DNA of 64,000 bases from an uncultured Luminiphilus sp. (GTDB taxonomy: Bacteria; Pseudomonadota; Gammaproteobacteria; Pseudomonadales; Halieaceae): contig CALSVI010000013.1 of NCBI GenBank assembly GCA_943840615.1, positions 1 to 64,000 of the forward strand, in the 5' to 3' direction. This document shows positions 10,092 to 19,664 of this stretch, piece by piece; the stretch's first letter is position 1; every line of letters begins with the position of its first letter. A model generated the notes under the pieces. That model did no database searches. It worked only from the letters and a program-made list of their open reading frames with translations, and was not told where the DNA came from. A program made the position numbers and the translations under genes.

Positions 10092-13000
10092 ATTCTAAGA
10101 CTGCGAGCCGCTGGAGTGCCGGGAAATACAGTGCCGTCCTGATCGGGACGTCGCGGCCCCACTGTGTTCCCTGCACAAGCTCTGCGTAGCGTGCAAGCTG
10201 GCTCCGATGCGCCTCGCACTCCCTCGCCTCAAAGGCCGCAAGAGTCTCCCCATCGCTCGGCTGGCTGGTTTTGAAGTCGATAATCCAACGGAGATTCGTC
10301 TCTTCGTCGACGAAAATGCGATCAATGACGTAGGTTTTGCACTCACCTCCCTCAAGGCGGCTCAGGGCCAGCTCGGTAGCCGCCTCGGTTCGCGCCGAGA
10401 GTATCCAGCGCCCTGCCTCGCACGCGAGCGCAAGACCCATCAGCCGCTGAACACGGCGATCCGCAAGCTCGGCCAGCTCTGGTGTAAGCGCGTGGAGCGC
10501 AACATTGTTGGCAATCCATGCCTGAACGCGAGGATCGCCTGCCTCTGGCAGGCTGGGCTCCCCCGCTATCAGTTCGAGTACTCGATGACAGATGATTCCC
10601 GTCACGCGTTCTAACCGATTTCCTGTGATGCTCATTGCCACCGATGCCGGCGCCGCTTCAGGCTCTCCGCCCGCTGGAGCCGTCTCGGAGAATGCCGACT
10701 GCGCAAGGCGCTTCAGGCCGGGCTCTTCGGCCCCACTCGCGAGCGAATCGTTGGGGAGCGTCCACTCCTCACCGCCCGCTGGACAGATCTCCAGCGTCGC
10801 TGCGCCTTTCCCGGTGCGCAGCAGCAACGCTAGTAGAGAGCCTGCCGGGGCGTCGGGCGGGGGATCGTCTGCCGTCCACTCGGCAGAGGCGCTTAAAATA
10901 ACCCCTGATCGTGCGCGCGTAATGCCGACATATAAAAGCCGTTTGAGTTCCTCTTCATCCTTTTTTTTCTGTATCCATTTCAGGTAGTTATAGAGCGTTC
11001 TTTGCTCTTTGTCTTCATTATTGGCAGCAATTAACAGGTCTCTTTGGCCGGATTCACCGTGCCAATGCCAGCGAATTAAGTCTCGTTGCAGGGCACGCGT
11101 TCGCTTGTGCAAGCAGGGCATAAACACATAGTCAAACTCGAGCCCTTTTGCCTTGTGAAGCGTCATGATCTCCACCGCGCTGGGCGTATCGGCAGACTCC
11201 ACCACCGCCATGGCCACCTCTTGCTGCAACCAGCTGATATCGAGGCCTCTACCCGCTTGCTCGGCCTTGCGCAGTACGCCGAAAAAACACTCGACGTACC
11301 GCAGTTCTTGGTCCGATAAGCCGTAAGCGCCCCCGAGGCGCAGCCAGACTTGCTCAACCCATATCGGCAGCCCTAGCCGGTCCCGCTTGGCATGTGCCCA
11401 GCACAAGGCCCGCGATAGATGCATAAGGCGCTCTCGCTCGTCGTGCGATAGCGAATCGGGCGGCGCCTGCAGCGCATCCAGAAGATGAAGCGGACGCCCC
11501 GGATGGGCATTCAGTAATACAGATATCGTCGCGAGGCTAACGCCACACCATTGGCTCCTCAGCAATCCCAGCGCCGCGACCATATCAGCCGGATTCGCCA
11601 GCCAGCGGCACAAACTCATCAGGCCTTCAATCGCCGGTTGCTCAGACAATGACTGCAGGGCGTCGCCTACGAATGGCACACCCGCCTCGATCAGTGCTGT
11701 CGCGATACCGGTTGCATGCCCCTTCGCACGGACAAGAACGGCTATCGACGCAGAGGGATCGGTGCGACGAATCTCGCCAATTTGCCTCGCGATCGCCCCT
11801 GCTTCCCCGTCATTTTCGGACGCCTGAAATAGTTGAATTCGGACACCAGAATGGGCCCTCGACGTGTCGGGTATGAGACTCGAGGCGGTCACGTGTTGTA
11901 CGCGTCCAAAATGAGGATTATCTTCGCTCCCGAAGAGTTCAGAAAACGCTTCGTTCACCCACCCAACGACCTCGTTTTGTGAGCGAAAGTTTTGGGTCAA
12001 GGTCAGTGGCTCCAACGCCATGCCTCCCATGCGACCCTGCCGAGCCTCGAGAAACAAGGACACGTCCGCATAGCGAAAACCGTAGATTGACTGCATAGCA
12101 TCGCCCACCACAAAAAGCGTCCGCGGTGCCGCGCCCGTTTCGTTGTGGTCCATCCAGCCGCGCATCAAGCGGCTCAGCAGCTCGGCCTGAGAGGCGGAAG
12201 TATCCTGAAATTCATCCACCAGCATATGTTCAATCTGATAGTCGAGTCTTTGGGCAAGCGCAGTGGGAAACTCGTCGGGACCCAGCGCCTGAATGGCGGC
12301 GAGTGAGACGTGGGTATGGTCGACCGCACCGGCTTGCTGAAAAACAAGCAGCAGGTGTGCCTGCAAAACGGGTAGCAATGATGAAATCAATACGACCAAG
12401 TTCCATGCGGCGGCGTCCTGTTGCGTGTCGGGGAAGTGGGCCAGCTCGATAAGCGCCTCCCGCAACACCTCATCCTCTCTGAGACAGTCCAGAATGGTGA
12501 GGAACTGCGCCTTGGCCTCACTCTTGGGGGTAAACCCCTGCCTAACCGTCACGCCGCCTGGCTTGCGCCATTCATGCTGGCCCGTGAGGAGCATACCCAC
12601 CAGCGCTTGCCAGTCGCTCAATGACTCGGGGCCTCCCCCCAACGACAACGGTGCCTTATCGAGCGATGCCTGCGCCTCATTGGCGACCGCGATCAGCGGC
12701 TGCAGTTGAGCCCCTAATTGCTGCTCGATCAGCGCCAACCGATGGCGCGTTAAATCCTCAAGCGTGCGCAGGATGCCGGCTTCTGCGCCGGCGGGGTCAT
12801 GGTGCTGACTGACAAGCTTGCCCCAGTCGCCCCTGCGACCTAACAGGGCGACCAACAGCTCACTCACCTTGGACCAGCGATTATTGAATTGACGCAATAA
12901 TTCAAAGATCCCCTTTCCGACTTCACCCTCGCCGGCCTGAGCAAGAAAATGACGAACGGCAGCTTCGTAAAGGGGCTGTGCATTGTCGACCGGCTCTACC

Positions 13001-13407
13001 AGACCGCCCGTCCCACTGAGTATTGGCATCTGACGCGTTAGCTCATGACAAAAACTATCGATCGTGCGGATGTTCAGAGTCGTATCGTCGAGACGCCAGC
13101 TTTTGCGCGCCGCATGGGCAATGAGATCGAGTGCGAGTTGGCGGGTTTGGGTCTCATGCTCCGCCGAAATGGGTGCGCCCTGCTTGGCCTGATCGATTTT
13201 TTCGAGCACCCGCTGTGCCATTTCACTTGCCGCTTTGCGGGTAAAGGTAATAGCGAGTACTTGTTCGGGTCGATCCACTCTGGCGAGGAGGGCTAGAAGC
13301 CTTTGTGTCAGCAGCTCGGTCTTTCCCGAACCGGCGGGCGCGCTCACGCAAAAACTGCGAGTAGGATCAATCGCTGTAGACCGCGCCACGTGATCTGTAA
13401 CGCTCAC
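10090..13407 (-). CDS. UvrD-family helicase-nuclease, AddA-like
   Basis: An 1105-residue superfamily 1A helicase with a C-terminal nuclease. Helicase motifs in order: Walker A APAGSGKT (residues 23-30), LVDEFQDTS (motif II), VVGDAMQSIYGFR (III), TLTQNFRS (IV), IMTLHKAKGLEFDYVF (V) and LLYVGITRAR (VI). The C-terminal LRWIIDFKTSQP is the PD-(D/E)XK core. This architecture is that of AddA, which processes double-strand DNA ends for recombination. Its ATG overlaps the stop of the upstream AddB-like gene by 4 bp, so the two subunits are made together. Gammaproteobacteria typically use RecBCD, so a lineage-specific AddAB-like pair is likely. Exact orthology is not certain. Confidence 0.85.
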   Translation of the reverse strand: MSVTDHVARSTAIDPTRSFCVSAPAGSGKTELLTQRLLALLARVDRPEQVLAITFTRKAASEMAQRVLEKIDQAKQGAPISAEHETQTRQLALDLIAHAARKSWRLDDTTLNIRTIDSFCHELTRQMPILSGTGGLVEPVDNAQPLYEAAVRHFLAQAGEGEVGKGIFELLRQFNNRWSKVSELLVALLGRRGDWGKLVSQHHDPAGAEAGILRTLEDLTRHRLALIEQQLGAQLQPLIAVANEAQASLDKAPLSLGGGPESLSDWQALVGMLLTGQHEWRKPGGVTVRQGFTPKSEAKAQFLTILDCLREDEVLREALIELAHFPDTQQDAAAWNLVVLISSLLPVLQAHLLLVFQQAGAVDHTHVSLAAIQALGPDEFPTALAQRLDYQIEHMLVDEFQDTSASQAELLSRLMRGWMDHNETGAAPRTLFVVGDAMQSIYGFRYADVSLFLEARQGRMGGMALEPLTLTQNFRSQNEVVGWVNEAFSELFGSEDNPHFGRVQHVTASSLIPDTSRAHSGVRIQLFQASENDGEAGAIARQIGEIRRTDPSASIAVLVRAKGHATGIATALIEAGVPFVGDALQSLSEQPAIEGLMSLCRWLANPADMVAALGLLRSQWCGVSLATISVLLNAHPGRPLHLLDALQAPPDSLSHDERERLMHLSRALCWAHAKRDRLGLPIWVEQVWLRLGGAYGLSDQELRYVECFFGVLRKAEQAGRGLDISWLQQEVAMAVVESADTPSAVEIMTLHKAKGLEFDYVFMPCLHKRTRALQRDLIRWHWHGESGQRDLLIAANNEDKEQRTLYNYLKWIQKKKDEEELKRLLYVGITRARSGVILSASAEWTADDPPPDAPAGSLLALLLRTGKGAATLEICPAGGEEWTLPNDSLASGAEEPGLKRLAQSAFSETAPAGGEPEAAPASVAMSITGNRLERVTGIICHRVLELIAGEPSLPEAGDPRVQAWIANNVALHALTPELAELADRRVQRLMGLALACEAGRWILSARTEAATELALSRLEGGECKTYVIDRIFVDEETNLRWIIDFKTSQPSDGETLAAFEARECEAHRSQLARYAELVQGTQWGRDVPIRTALYFPALQRLAVLE

Positions 13408-16136
13408 TCCGCAGGCTCCTCTTGTTCAAGCACCGGTATCTCACGCAGTTGATTGATGCGGCACACGGGGGCCAGATCACAGAATTGGCAGGCACCTGGC
13501 TGAGGCGCGACGTCGGCCGCCCCCTCAAGAAAGTCCGCGGCGAGCTGGTGCAGCGCCGTGTGCCACTGCGCAACCAGTTCCTGCCAGGTACTGGCGGCCC
13601 CGGTCGTCTGTTGATCGAGAGGCTTCGCTCCCACCTTGCCCATCCCAAGATCCTCACCCATGGCAACAAACTTCACGGGATCGCCGGCCGGTAAGGCGCC
13701 AAAAGCGATGCCCTCGATAGCCTGATCCAGCAGTGAATACAGCGGCAGCTGAGGCTCTTCCGGGCGGTGACCGAGCCATTTGTTTTTGGAGGGTGCGCGG
13801 GTTTTATAGTCAATCACCACACGCCGACCATCGTCGTATTCATCAATGCGATCAGGTCTCAAAGTCAGCATCAGTCCATTGAGGTCCAGAGTGTGGTTCT
13901 GCTCCATCTCCAGCACCCTGAACGAAATATCCCTCTTGCGCTCCAAGCTCAACCACTCGCTTAACAGATCGACGCAAACCTGCTGCTCCAGCTGCCAGCA
14001 TGCACCGCCCACCCGCTCCCTGAGGCTGTAACCCCTGGCCTCACAGCCCGCCTCGACGTGCGCCATCGCCTCGGTCACTGCGGTCTCTACCTGTTGACGC
14101 TCTTGGTCTGCATCGAGCGCAATCAGGGCATCTTGTGAGCCGATAGAACGCCAGGCCCTGAAAAGCGCTTCGTGCAAAAGCCCTCCCCTTTCTGCGGCAG
14201 AAATGCCCACGATAGGCTCTTGAAGCGACGGTAGCTTGAGTCGATGCTTAACAAAGGCCCGAAACGGGCAGGCTGCCTGATCTCTGATCAGCCCGGCACC
14301 ACCAGAGCGGGTAGCCGAACCGCTGGGCATGGGCACATCCGGCGGCATGACCTCGACGCCAGCCTTCGCCACCCATCGCCGGGGCGGGAACCAGCTCCCA
14401 TCATGCGCTTCAGATACCGGTGGCAAGAGGGCGCTGGGTTGAGCTGGCAGCCCCTGCTCTGACAAATGAAAGCTCACCAGCGTACTTGGACTCTCTGCCG
14501 ACCAAACTTGCAGCAGGTCTGCGGCCTGCTCCTGCAAAAAGCTCTCATCGAGGTCGCTGAGACCCAGCATCGCCTGCACGGAGGTCGGCAAAAACGGTTC
14601 GCTCCGCCTTCTGGCAGGCAGCAGGCTCTGCTGCACCCCACACAACCACAGTGCATCAAATTGCCCCCCCACCGCCTCGACCGGTCCCAGCACTTGAATA
14701 CTGTCGTGCGGCGTTTTGGGCTGGAAGACGGTGTTATCGAGGCAGCCTCGCCAGAGTCGCACTGCGGCTTCATAGGTTTGGTGGGGTAGTACCACTGACA
14801 ACTCACTCAGCGCATCGAGACTTGCCTCAAATCGCTGAAACTGCTGGTACTCGATCGAATCGAGTGGCGTCCTCGCCGGCCATCCCCATAACGCCAAACG
14901 CTCGCGGATAACGTCTGACCAGGTGGCCAGATTTTTGACACCTCGTTGCATCCGGCTGGACCTCAGCGCTCGCAGTATGCCCGCCAGCGCTGAGCCCGGC
15001 AGCTCTCGTGTCGCAATGTGCAAAGCGCGCTCAAGCGAAACTTCTAGGCCGCCTGCGCGAAACTGCGCTTCGATCAACTTTAGGCCCGCCTGTCCACTGT
15101 CGTGTAAAGGCAGATACGGCGAGCGCATCAGGGCCAACCAATCCGCTCGATTCAAGGCTCCCGACTCCCACTCAAGAACGGTCAGGGCATCGCGATACAT
15201 CGGCGTGCTCGAGAGGGCCATGCCAGTCGAAAAGTTGACGGGAAGGTCGTTATATTGCGCATCGAGACAATCGAACGCCTGCCGTAAAAAGTACTCAAGT
15301 CGCTGCCGATCTTTGGGCATGTCGAGCAGCACAATTGCGGTCCGGCCATCCGATTTAGTGGCTCGTTCATGCGCCCACCGCGCCGCCGCCGCCAGCTCCT
15401 CCTCACGACTGACGAAAGACGCGACCCTGAGTTTTTGATGATGGCGCCTCGCGGGCTCAATCAGCGTGACGCTGGCAAGATGATCGAGCACCTTGCGAGT
15501 CAGTGGCGGTAATTCAGGCACAGCGAAAAGTCCTACCGAGCGCTTTTGTTCCTCTGGTAGCGACAAAAGTTGCTGATAGGCGCCGTGTCGAGACACCGCA
15601 CCAAGGGCATCTAATCGCGCGCTGTATTGTCGGGCCCACTCTGAAAAGACCTGACAATCCTCGTCGAATTGAAAATAAGACCACAAATCCGTGAGCTCAC
15701 TGCCCCCATTCAGCATTAAGGTGTTCCATGCCGACTGCGCCCGTTGAGCGGCAACGCCCGGATGGGTCAGGGAAAAACCAACGCGCTCAGCAAGATCGTC
15801 GCGAATGATTTGCTGCCACAGCGCGAGCGCCTGCGGTGGCGTCAGTAAACGCTGCGGCGGCAGCTGCCCGCTTTCTACTGCTCCGCGCCATAAACCTTCC
15901 AGCCAGCTATCGACGGGCTCAACGGGTGGCCGGGAGACCACCGACGTCTTTGCCGCTTCGTGCGTCACCCAGCTACTAGTGATATCGCGAGCTAATCGCT
16001 TACCCGGGGTGAGGATGGGGCGCCCTGACTCTAAAAAGGGCAAAAACAGAGGAAGATCGACAGCCGCTCGCATGGCACGGAGTATCCCATGCCGCCTCAG
16101 GCTGCGAAAACCCATCAAGGCAAACTGTCCGCTCAA
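13404..16136 (-). CDS. PD-(D/E)XK nuclease, AddB-like probable DNA repair protein
   Basis: A protein of about 900 residues that pairs with the AddA-like helicase. The C-terminal third carries CPFRAFVKHRLKLP, then RGGLLHEALFRAWR, the nuclease core LRPDRIDEYDDGRRVVIDYK, and a CQFCDLAPVC cluster. Together with the upstream Cys this gives the four-cysteine iron-sulfur arrangement known in AddB-type nucleases. The N-terminal part should be an inactivated helicase-like scaffold, and no Walker A is seen. The open frame starts with TTG at 16136; ATG codons at 16115 and 16073 are alternatives and none has a good Shine-Dalgarno. Confidence 0.8.
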   Translation of the reverse strand: MSGQFALMGFRSLRRHGILRAMRAAVDLPLFLPFLESGRPILTPGKRLARDITSSWVTHEAAKTSVVSRPPVEPVDSWLEGLWRGAVESGQLPPQRLLTPPQALALWQQIIRDDLAERVGFSLTHPGVAAQRAQSAWNTLMLNGGSELTDLWSYFQFDEDCQVFSEWARQYSARLDALGAVSRHGAYQQLLSLPEEQKRSVGLFAVPELPPLTRKVLDHLASVTLIEPARRHHQKLRVASFVSREEELAAAARWAHERATKSDGRTAIVLLDMPKDRQRLEYFLRQAFDCLDAQYNDLPVNFSTGMALSSTPMYRDALTVLEWESGALNRADWLALMRSPYLPLHDSGQAGLKLIEAQFRAGGLEVSLERALHIATRELPGSALAGILRALRSSRMQRGVKNLATWSDVIRERLALWGWPARTPLDSIEYQQFQRFEASLDALSELSVVLPHQTYEAAVRLWRGCLDNTVFQPKTPHDSIQVLGPVEAVGGQFDALWLCGVQQSLLPARRRSEPFLPTSVQAMLGLSDLDESFLQEQAADLLQVWSAESPSTLVSFHLSEQGLPAQPSALLPPVSEAHDGSWFPPRRWVAKAGVEVMPPDVPMPSGSATRSGGAGLIRDQAACPFRAFVKHRLKLPSLQEPIVGISAAERGGLLHEALFRAWRSIGSQDALIALDADQERQQVETAVTEAMAHVEAGCEARGYSLRERVGGACWQLEQQVCVDLLSEWLSLERKRDISFRVLEMEQNHTLDLNGLMLTLRPDRIDEYDDGRRVVIDYKTRAPSKNKWLGHRPEEPQLPLYSLLDQAIEGIAFGALPAGDPVKFVAMGEDLGMGKVGAKPLDQQTTGAASTWQELVAQWHTALHQLAADFLEGAADVAPQPGACQFCDLAPVCRINQLREIPVLEQEEPAE

Positions 16137-16250
16137 TAGCCTGCGGACTGCCGAGTCAGGTCCGGCTAATGTGGATGAGCTGATTTCACCCTGACGAGCC
16201 TGTACACTCGCGGCTGCTTCAATAAGCCGCTACTCACACTTTAGGTCCTG

Positions 16251-17342
16251 ATGAGGAAATCAGAGGTGCCAAACCCGCGAATACACAATGTCAACGTCGC
16301 TGATCAGCGTGTGCTGATGTCGCCCACCGAGCTTCGCGAACAGGTTCATATCCCGGCGTCTTTATTTGAATTCGTCGCTGAGTCCCGCGCCACGATTGAG
16401 CGCATCATCGACCGACGAGACCATCGACTGGTTGTGGTGGTCGGGCCCTGCTCCATTCACGATGTCGACGCGGCAATCGATTATGCCAAACGACTCAAAA
16501 GCTTGGCCGACAAAGTCAGTGACAGCTTGTATCTAGTGATGCGCGTCTATTTTGAAAAACCACGCACCACAGTTGGCTGGAAGGGGCTGATTAATGACCC
16601 AATGCTCGATGACTCATTTGAGGTCGAAAGTGGACTGCGCATTGGGCGGGAGCTCTTGCGAGACATTCTCGATATCGGGCTGCCCACGGCCACTGAAGCG
16701 CTAGATCCCATTACACCGCAGTACCTGCAGGACCTGATCAGCTGGTCTGCCATCGGGGCCAGAACAACTGAGTCGCAAACCCACCGAGAGATGGCCAGCG
16801 GCCTGTCCTCGTCTGTGGGCTTTAAAAATGGCACCGATGGCGGCTTGGAGGTGGCCATTAATGCGCTGCAATCTGTCGCAAACCCGCACCGTTTTCTGGG
16901 GATTAATTCCGAGGGCAAAGTGTCGGTGTTTGAAACCAGCGGCAATGGCTACGGGCACATAGTGTTGAGGGGAGGCAGTAACGGGCCTAATTACGCTCAG
17001 GAGCATATCGCTCACTGCGAGTCGGCGCTCGAGCGAGCAAATCTCAACGCCAACATCATGGTCGATTGCAGTCACGCCAACTCAGACAAAAATCCCGAGC
17101 TTCAGCCCGCGGTGGCGCAAAACGTGGCGCAGCAGATTATCGATGGCAATGCCTCGGTCATCGGTTTAATGCTCGAGAGCAATCTCGAGGCGGGCAATCA
17201 GAAGATCCCAGCAGACTTATCGCAACTTCGCTACGGCGTCTCGGTCACCGATGGCTGTATCGACTGGAAGACCACAGAGGTGCTACTCACGGACATTGCC
17301 GCTCGGATAGCGCCCGCACTGAAAGCCCGGGCGCCTCAGTAG
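16251..17342 (+). CDS. 3-deoxy-7-phosphoheptulonate (DAHP) synthase, class I
   Basis: First enzyme of the shikimate pathway, condensing phosphoenolpyruvate and erythrose 4-phosphate. Its 363 residues cover the AroF/G/H family. Motifs VVGPCSIHD (near residue 65), [50 protein letters not shown] and [12 protein letters not shown] contain the PEP and metal ligands (the Cys of GPCS, the His of SHAN). The start ATG follows a short divergent region shared with the AddB-like gene. The 3' end overlaps nfuA on the other strand by 7 bp. Which feedback isoform it is cannot be told. Confidence 0.94.
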   Translation: MRKSEVPNPRIHNVNVADQRVLMSPTELREQVHIPASLFEFVAESRATIERIIDRRDHRLVVVVGPCSIHDVDAAIDYAKRLKSLADKVSDSLYLVMRVYFEKPRTTVGWKGLINDPMLDDSFEVESGLRIGRELLRDILDIGLPTATEALDPITPQYLQDLISWSAIGARTTESQTHREMASGLSSSVGFKNGTDGGLEVAINALQSVANPHRFLGINSEGKVSVFETSGNGYGHIVLRGGSNGPNYAQEHIAHCESALERANLNANIMVDCSHANSDKNPELQPAVAQNVAQQIIDGNASVIGLMLESNLEAGNQKIPADLSQLRYGVSVTDGCIDWKTTEVLLTDIAARIAPALKARAPQ

Positions 17343-17911
17343 TAGGCCTGGCTCCGATCAGTGTGGTCGGTATTGTCACGCACACCTGCAAGCTGCGGAA
17401 TTTGTTCGAGTAGCGTTTTTTCTACGCCGCCCTTGAGGGTCATGTCCACCGCACTACATCCCTGGCATCCGCCTCCGAACTGAAGCACTGCGAACTGGTC
17501 TTCCGTCACTTCCACCAGAGAGACTTCACCGCCGTGGGCCGCCAGCGAGGGGTTAACCTCGTTGTACAACACATAATTGATGCGATCTTCGATGGGGCTG
17601 TCGTCCGAGACACGAGGCATTTTCGCGTTCGGCGCCTTGATCGTGAGCTGCCCACCCATTCGGTCGGAAGAATAGTCCACCAGCGCGTCTTCCAAAAACG
17701 GAATGCTTCTGGCCTGAAACCAAGCGGTGAAAAGCTCATAGGCCTGCTCGACGTCGCCCTCTTCACTATCGCCTTCGCGACAGTATGCAATGCAGGTTTC
17801 GGCTCGCGGCGTACCCGGCTCGTTGATAAATACGCGCACACCCAGCGCATCCTCTTGCTTGGAGAGCAACTCCGCCAAATATTCCTGTGCTGATTCCGTA
17901 ATGGTGATCAT
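17336..17911 (-). CDS. nfuA: Fe-S cluster carrier NfuA
   Basis: Delivers 4Fe-4S clusters to apo-proteins, notably under iron or oxidative stress. An N-terminal degenerate A-type domain ([16 protein letters not shown] ... ETCIAYC) is followed by the C-terminal Nfu domain with the cluster-binding [20 protein letters not shown] near residue 150. The total length of about 191 residues is normal for NfuA. The ATG at 17911 is preferred to TTG at 17926. A near-consensus IscR type 1 site sits 19-43 bp upstream. Confidence 0.95.
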   Translation of the reverse strand: MITITESAQEYLAELLSKQEDALGVRVFINEPGTPRAETCIAYCREGDSEEGDVEQAYELFTAWFQARSIPFLEDALVDYSSDRMGGQLTIKAPNAKMPRVSDDSPIEDRINYVLYNEVNPSLAAHGGEVSLVEVTEDQFAVLQFGGGCQGCSAVDMTLKGGVEKTLLEQIPQLAGVRDNTDHTDRSQAYY

Positions 17912-17929
17912 GCTGCGTTTACCCAATTA

Positions 17930-17954
17930 ATACCCTACTAGAATAGTCGGATAA
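17930..17954. promoter_or_regulatory. IscR type 1-like binding site in the nfuA promoter
   Basis: The 25-bp element begins ATACCCTACTA and ends TAGTCGGATAA. By hand it matches 21 of 25 positions of the published IscR type 1 consensus (ATASYYGACT-RWWWY-AGTCRRSTAT) on either strand. It lies directly upstream of nfuA, an IscR-controlled gene in E. coli. Type 1 sites are bound by 2Fe-2S IscR, giving repression when iron-sulfur supply is adequate. The match is seen directly and regulation is inferred. Confidence 0.65.
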
Positions 17955-18088
17955 TACCCTGATCGCCAAGACGGTGCCAACGAAGTCGTTTTGACAGATT
18001 CAGTCCTATCCGACACCCCTGCCCGCCCTTTCGGCGAGCGACGAGAGTGCCTACACTCTGGATCTCTACTGACTCGTGAGCGAATAGC

Positions 18089-18340
18089 GTGAGTGATGAT
18101 CAACACGCGGAGCCGACACCTCCTGACACCCCATCCACCGCAGAATCGCCCGGCGTCGCATTAGGCTGGTTCGCAGTGATCTGCTCTGCGCTGGCTGCGG
18201 GCATGGGTGTGCAAAGTCGAGCCAATCGCGAGCGAGACTTTGAGCAGGGATCGGCAGGCCGGTTCGTGGCAGCGGGATTAGTGCTGACGGCGCTACTGGT
18301 CGCGACGCTATTCGTTATCGTCAGGATAGCGCTACCATGA
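18089..18340 (+). CDS. DUF2970 small membrane protein
   Basis: An 83-residue protein with a Pro/Thr-rich N-terminus, a first hydrophobic segment (about 27-40), the family signature GVQSRANRERDFEQGS and a second hydrophobic segment (about 60-80). This is the pattern of DUF2970, whose function is unknown. It starts with GTG and its stop overlaps the ATG of the dehydratase gene (ATGATG). Confidence 0.85.
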   Translation: MSDDQHAEPTPPDTPSTAESPGVALGWFAVICSALAAGMGVQSRANRERDFEQGSAGRFVAAGLVLTALLVATLFVIVRIALP

Positions 18341-19344
18341 TGTCAAAGCCTGACCTAGCGTCTCTGGTATGCGGCATTGAAGCGGCGCTCCCCAGAGTGC
18401 ATCGTTTCGCATCGCCCACACCGCTGCTTCGGCTGCCGGAGCTGGATGCGCTGATTCAGGGTGAGGTGCTGCTGAAGGCGGAGTGTTTCCATGCGACCGG
18501 ATCGTTCAAAATCCGTGGCGCCCTCAATGCAATGACGTTGCTCCGCACCGATCAACAGGCAGATTACGCTATCGCTTTTTCCTCTGGAAATCACGGCATC
18601 GGCGTGGCCTATGCCGGCAAGTGCCTTCGTATGCGTGTCACGATTGTCGTACCACGGGATGCGCCTGAAGCAAAAATCAGCCGCATCGATGCACTGGGCG
18701 CGGAGATCGTTTTCTACGACCGGCAACACGAGGACCGCGAGGAGGTCGCCGGAGCGCTGATGACCAATCGCGCCGCGCCGCTCATTAAGCCCTATGACGA
18801 CTGGCACACTATTGCGGGCCAGGGCACCTGCGGCGCAGAAGTCACCCAGCAGACTGAGCGCCCGATCGACGCCGCAATCATTTGCGCTGGTGGCGGCGGC
18901 CTGTCGGCAGGGATCGGTGCTTATTTGAAATCACAAACCCCGCAAACCTGCCTCTACACGGCCGAGCCTGAGGGGTGGGATGACCACCGCTTGTCGTTAC
19001 AAAAAGGCTGTCGACTACCCGCACCCGCGACGGGGTCAGACTGGTGCGACGGGCTGCTTGCCCCCACGCCTGGACAACTGACGTTCTCCATTAATCAGGC
19101 GAATGGTGCTCAAGGACTTTGCGCTTCTGACGCGGCGATTTTTCGCGCGATGCGCGCGGCGTGGCGTGGGTTAGGCCTGCGCCTCGAACCCAGCGGCGCT
19201 GTCGCACTGGCCTGCCTGCTATCGAACCCTGAGCGCTTCACAGGACAGCGGGTTTTGGTCACCCTTACCGGCGGAAATGTTGACGAGCACCGATTCAAGA
19301 CGGCGCTAGACTTAGCTGGGGAAACTGCTCAGCCAGATCATTAA
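18337..19344 (+). CDS. PLP-dependent serine/threonine dehydratase-like protein
   Basis: A 335-residue fold-type II PLP enzyme. The PLP lysine lies in GSFKIRGA (near residue 53), the asparagine loop in SSGNHGIGVA, and the phosphate-binding glycines in CAGGGGLSAG. It lacks the C-terminal ACT regulatory domain of biosynthetic IlvA, so catabolic threonine/serine dehydratase or serine racemase are the nearest activities. Coupled to DUF2970 by a 4-bp overlap. The 3' end overlaps a 37-codon ORF on the other strand. Confidence 0.88.
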   Translation: MMSKPDLASLVCGIEAALPRVHRFASPTPLLRLPELDALIQGEVLLKAECFHATGSFKIRGALNAMTLLRTDQQADYAIAFSSGNHGIGVAYAGKCLRMRVTIVVPRDAPEAKISRIDALGAEIVFYDRQHEDREEVAGALMTNRAAPLIKPYDDWHTIAGQGTCGAEVTQQTERPIDAAIICAGGGGLSAGIGAYLKSQTPQTCLYTAEPEGWDDHRLSLQKGCRLPAPATGSDWCDGLLAPTPGQLTFSINQANGAQGLCASDAAIFRAMRAAWRGLGLRLEPSGAVALACLLSNPERFTGQRVLVTLTGGNVDEHRFKTALDLAGETAQPDH

Positions 19345-19425
19345 GGTGACCAGTGCGATGCTGATCAAAGCGGTAGCGGCGATGGCATCGGCGACGCCGT
19401 CTTCCAGATTACTTTTAGACATCAT
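19312..19425 (-). CDS. Predicted 37-residue small membrane protein
   Basis: The ORF begins ATGATG after an AAAGAGAAT ribosome-binding-like sequence and encodes an acidic start (SNLEDGVADAIAA), then one hydrophobic helix rich in Ile, Leu, Val and Thr, and a short SSFPS end. It overlaps the 3' end of the dehydratase gene tail to tail by 33 bp. No family is recognised. Support is the start context, amphipathic-to-hydrophobic layout and position, not homology. Confidence 0.5.
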   Translation of the reverse strand: MMSKSNLEDGVADAIAATALISIALVTLMIWLSSFPS

Positions 19426-19664
19426 ATTCTCTTTACGGGCGCGCAACCGGCCAGCCCGGCGACTATTGGGAGGTTTTGCCCCTCTGCAGGCGGCGGAATT
19501 GTAACGGTTTAGGCGCTGATTTCACTACTTCTTTTCGTTGAAATGAAAACAAGCGCTCTGACCCGGAGAGGGTGTGTGCCAAAATAGCGCCACGCCCGGG
19601 CTTACCAGCCGGTTTAACGGGCACTGCGAGCCCTGACGGGGCCTATATCGGGATGGGTTAGTTC

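Noticed and set aside
10207-16194. Plus-strand open frames within the AddAB-like genes
   Set aside because: They mirror conserved helicase and nuclease codons and have low-complexity products.
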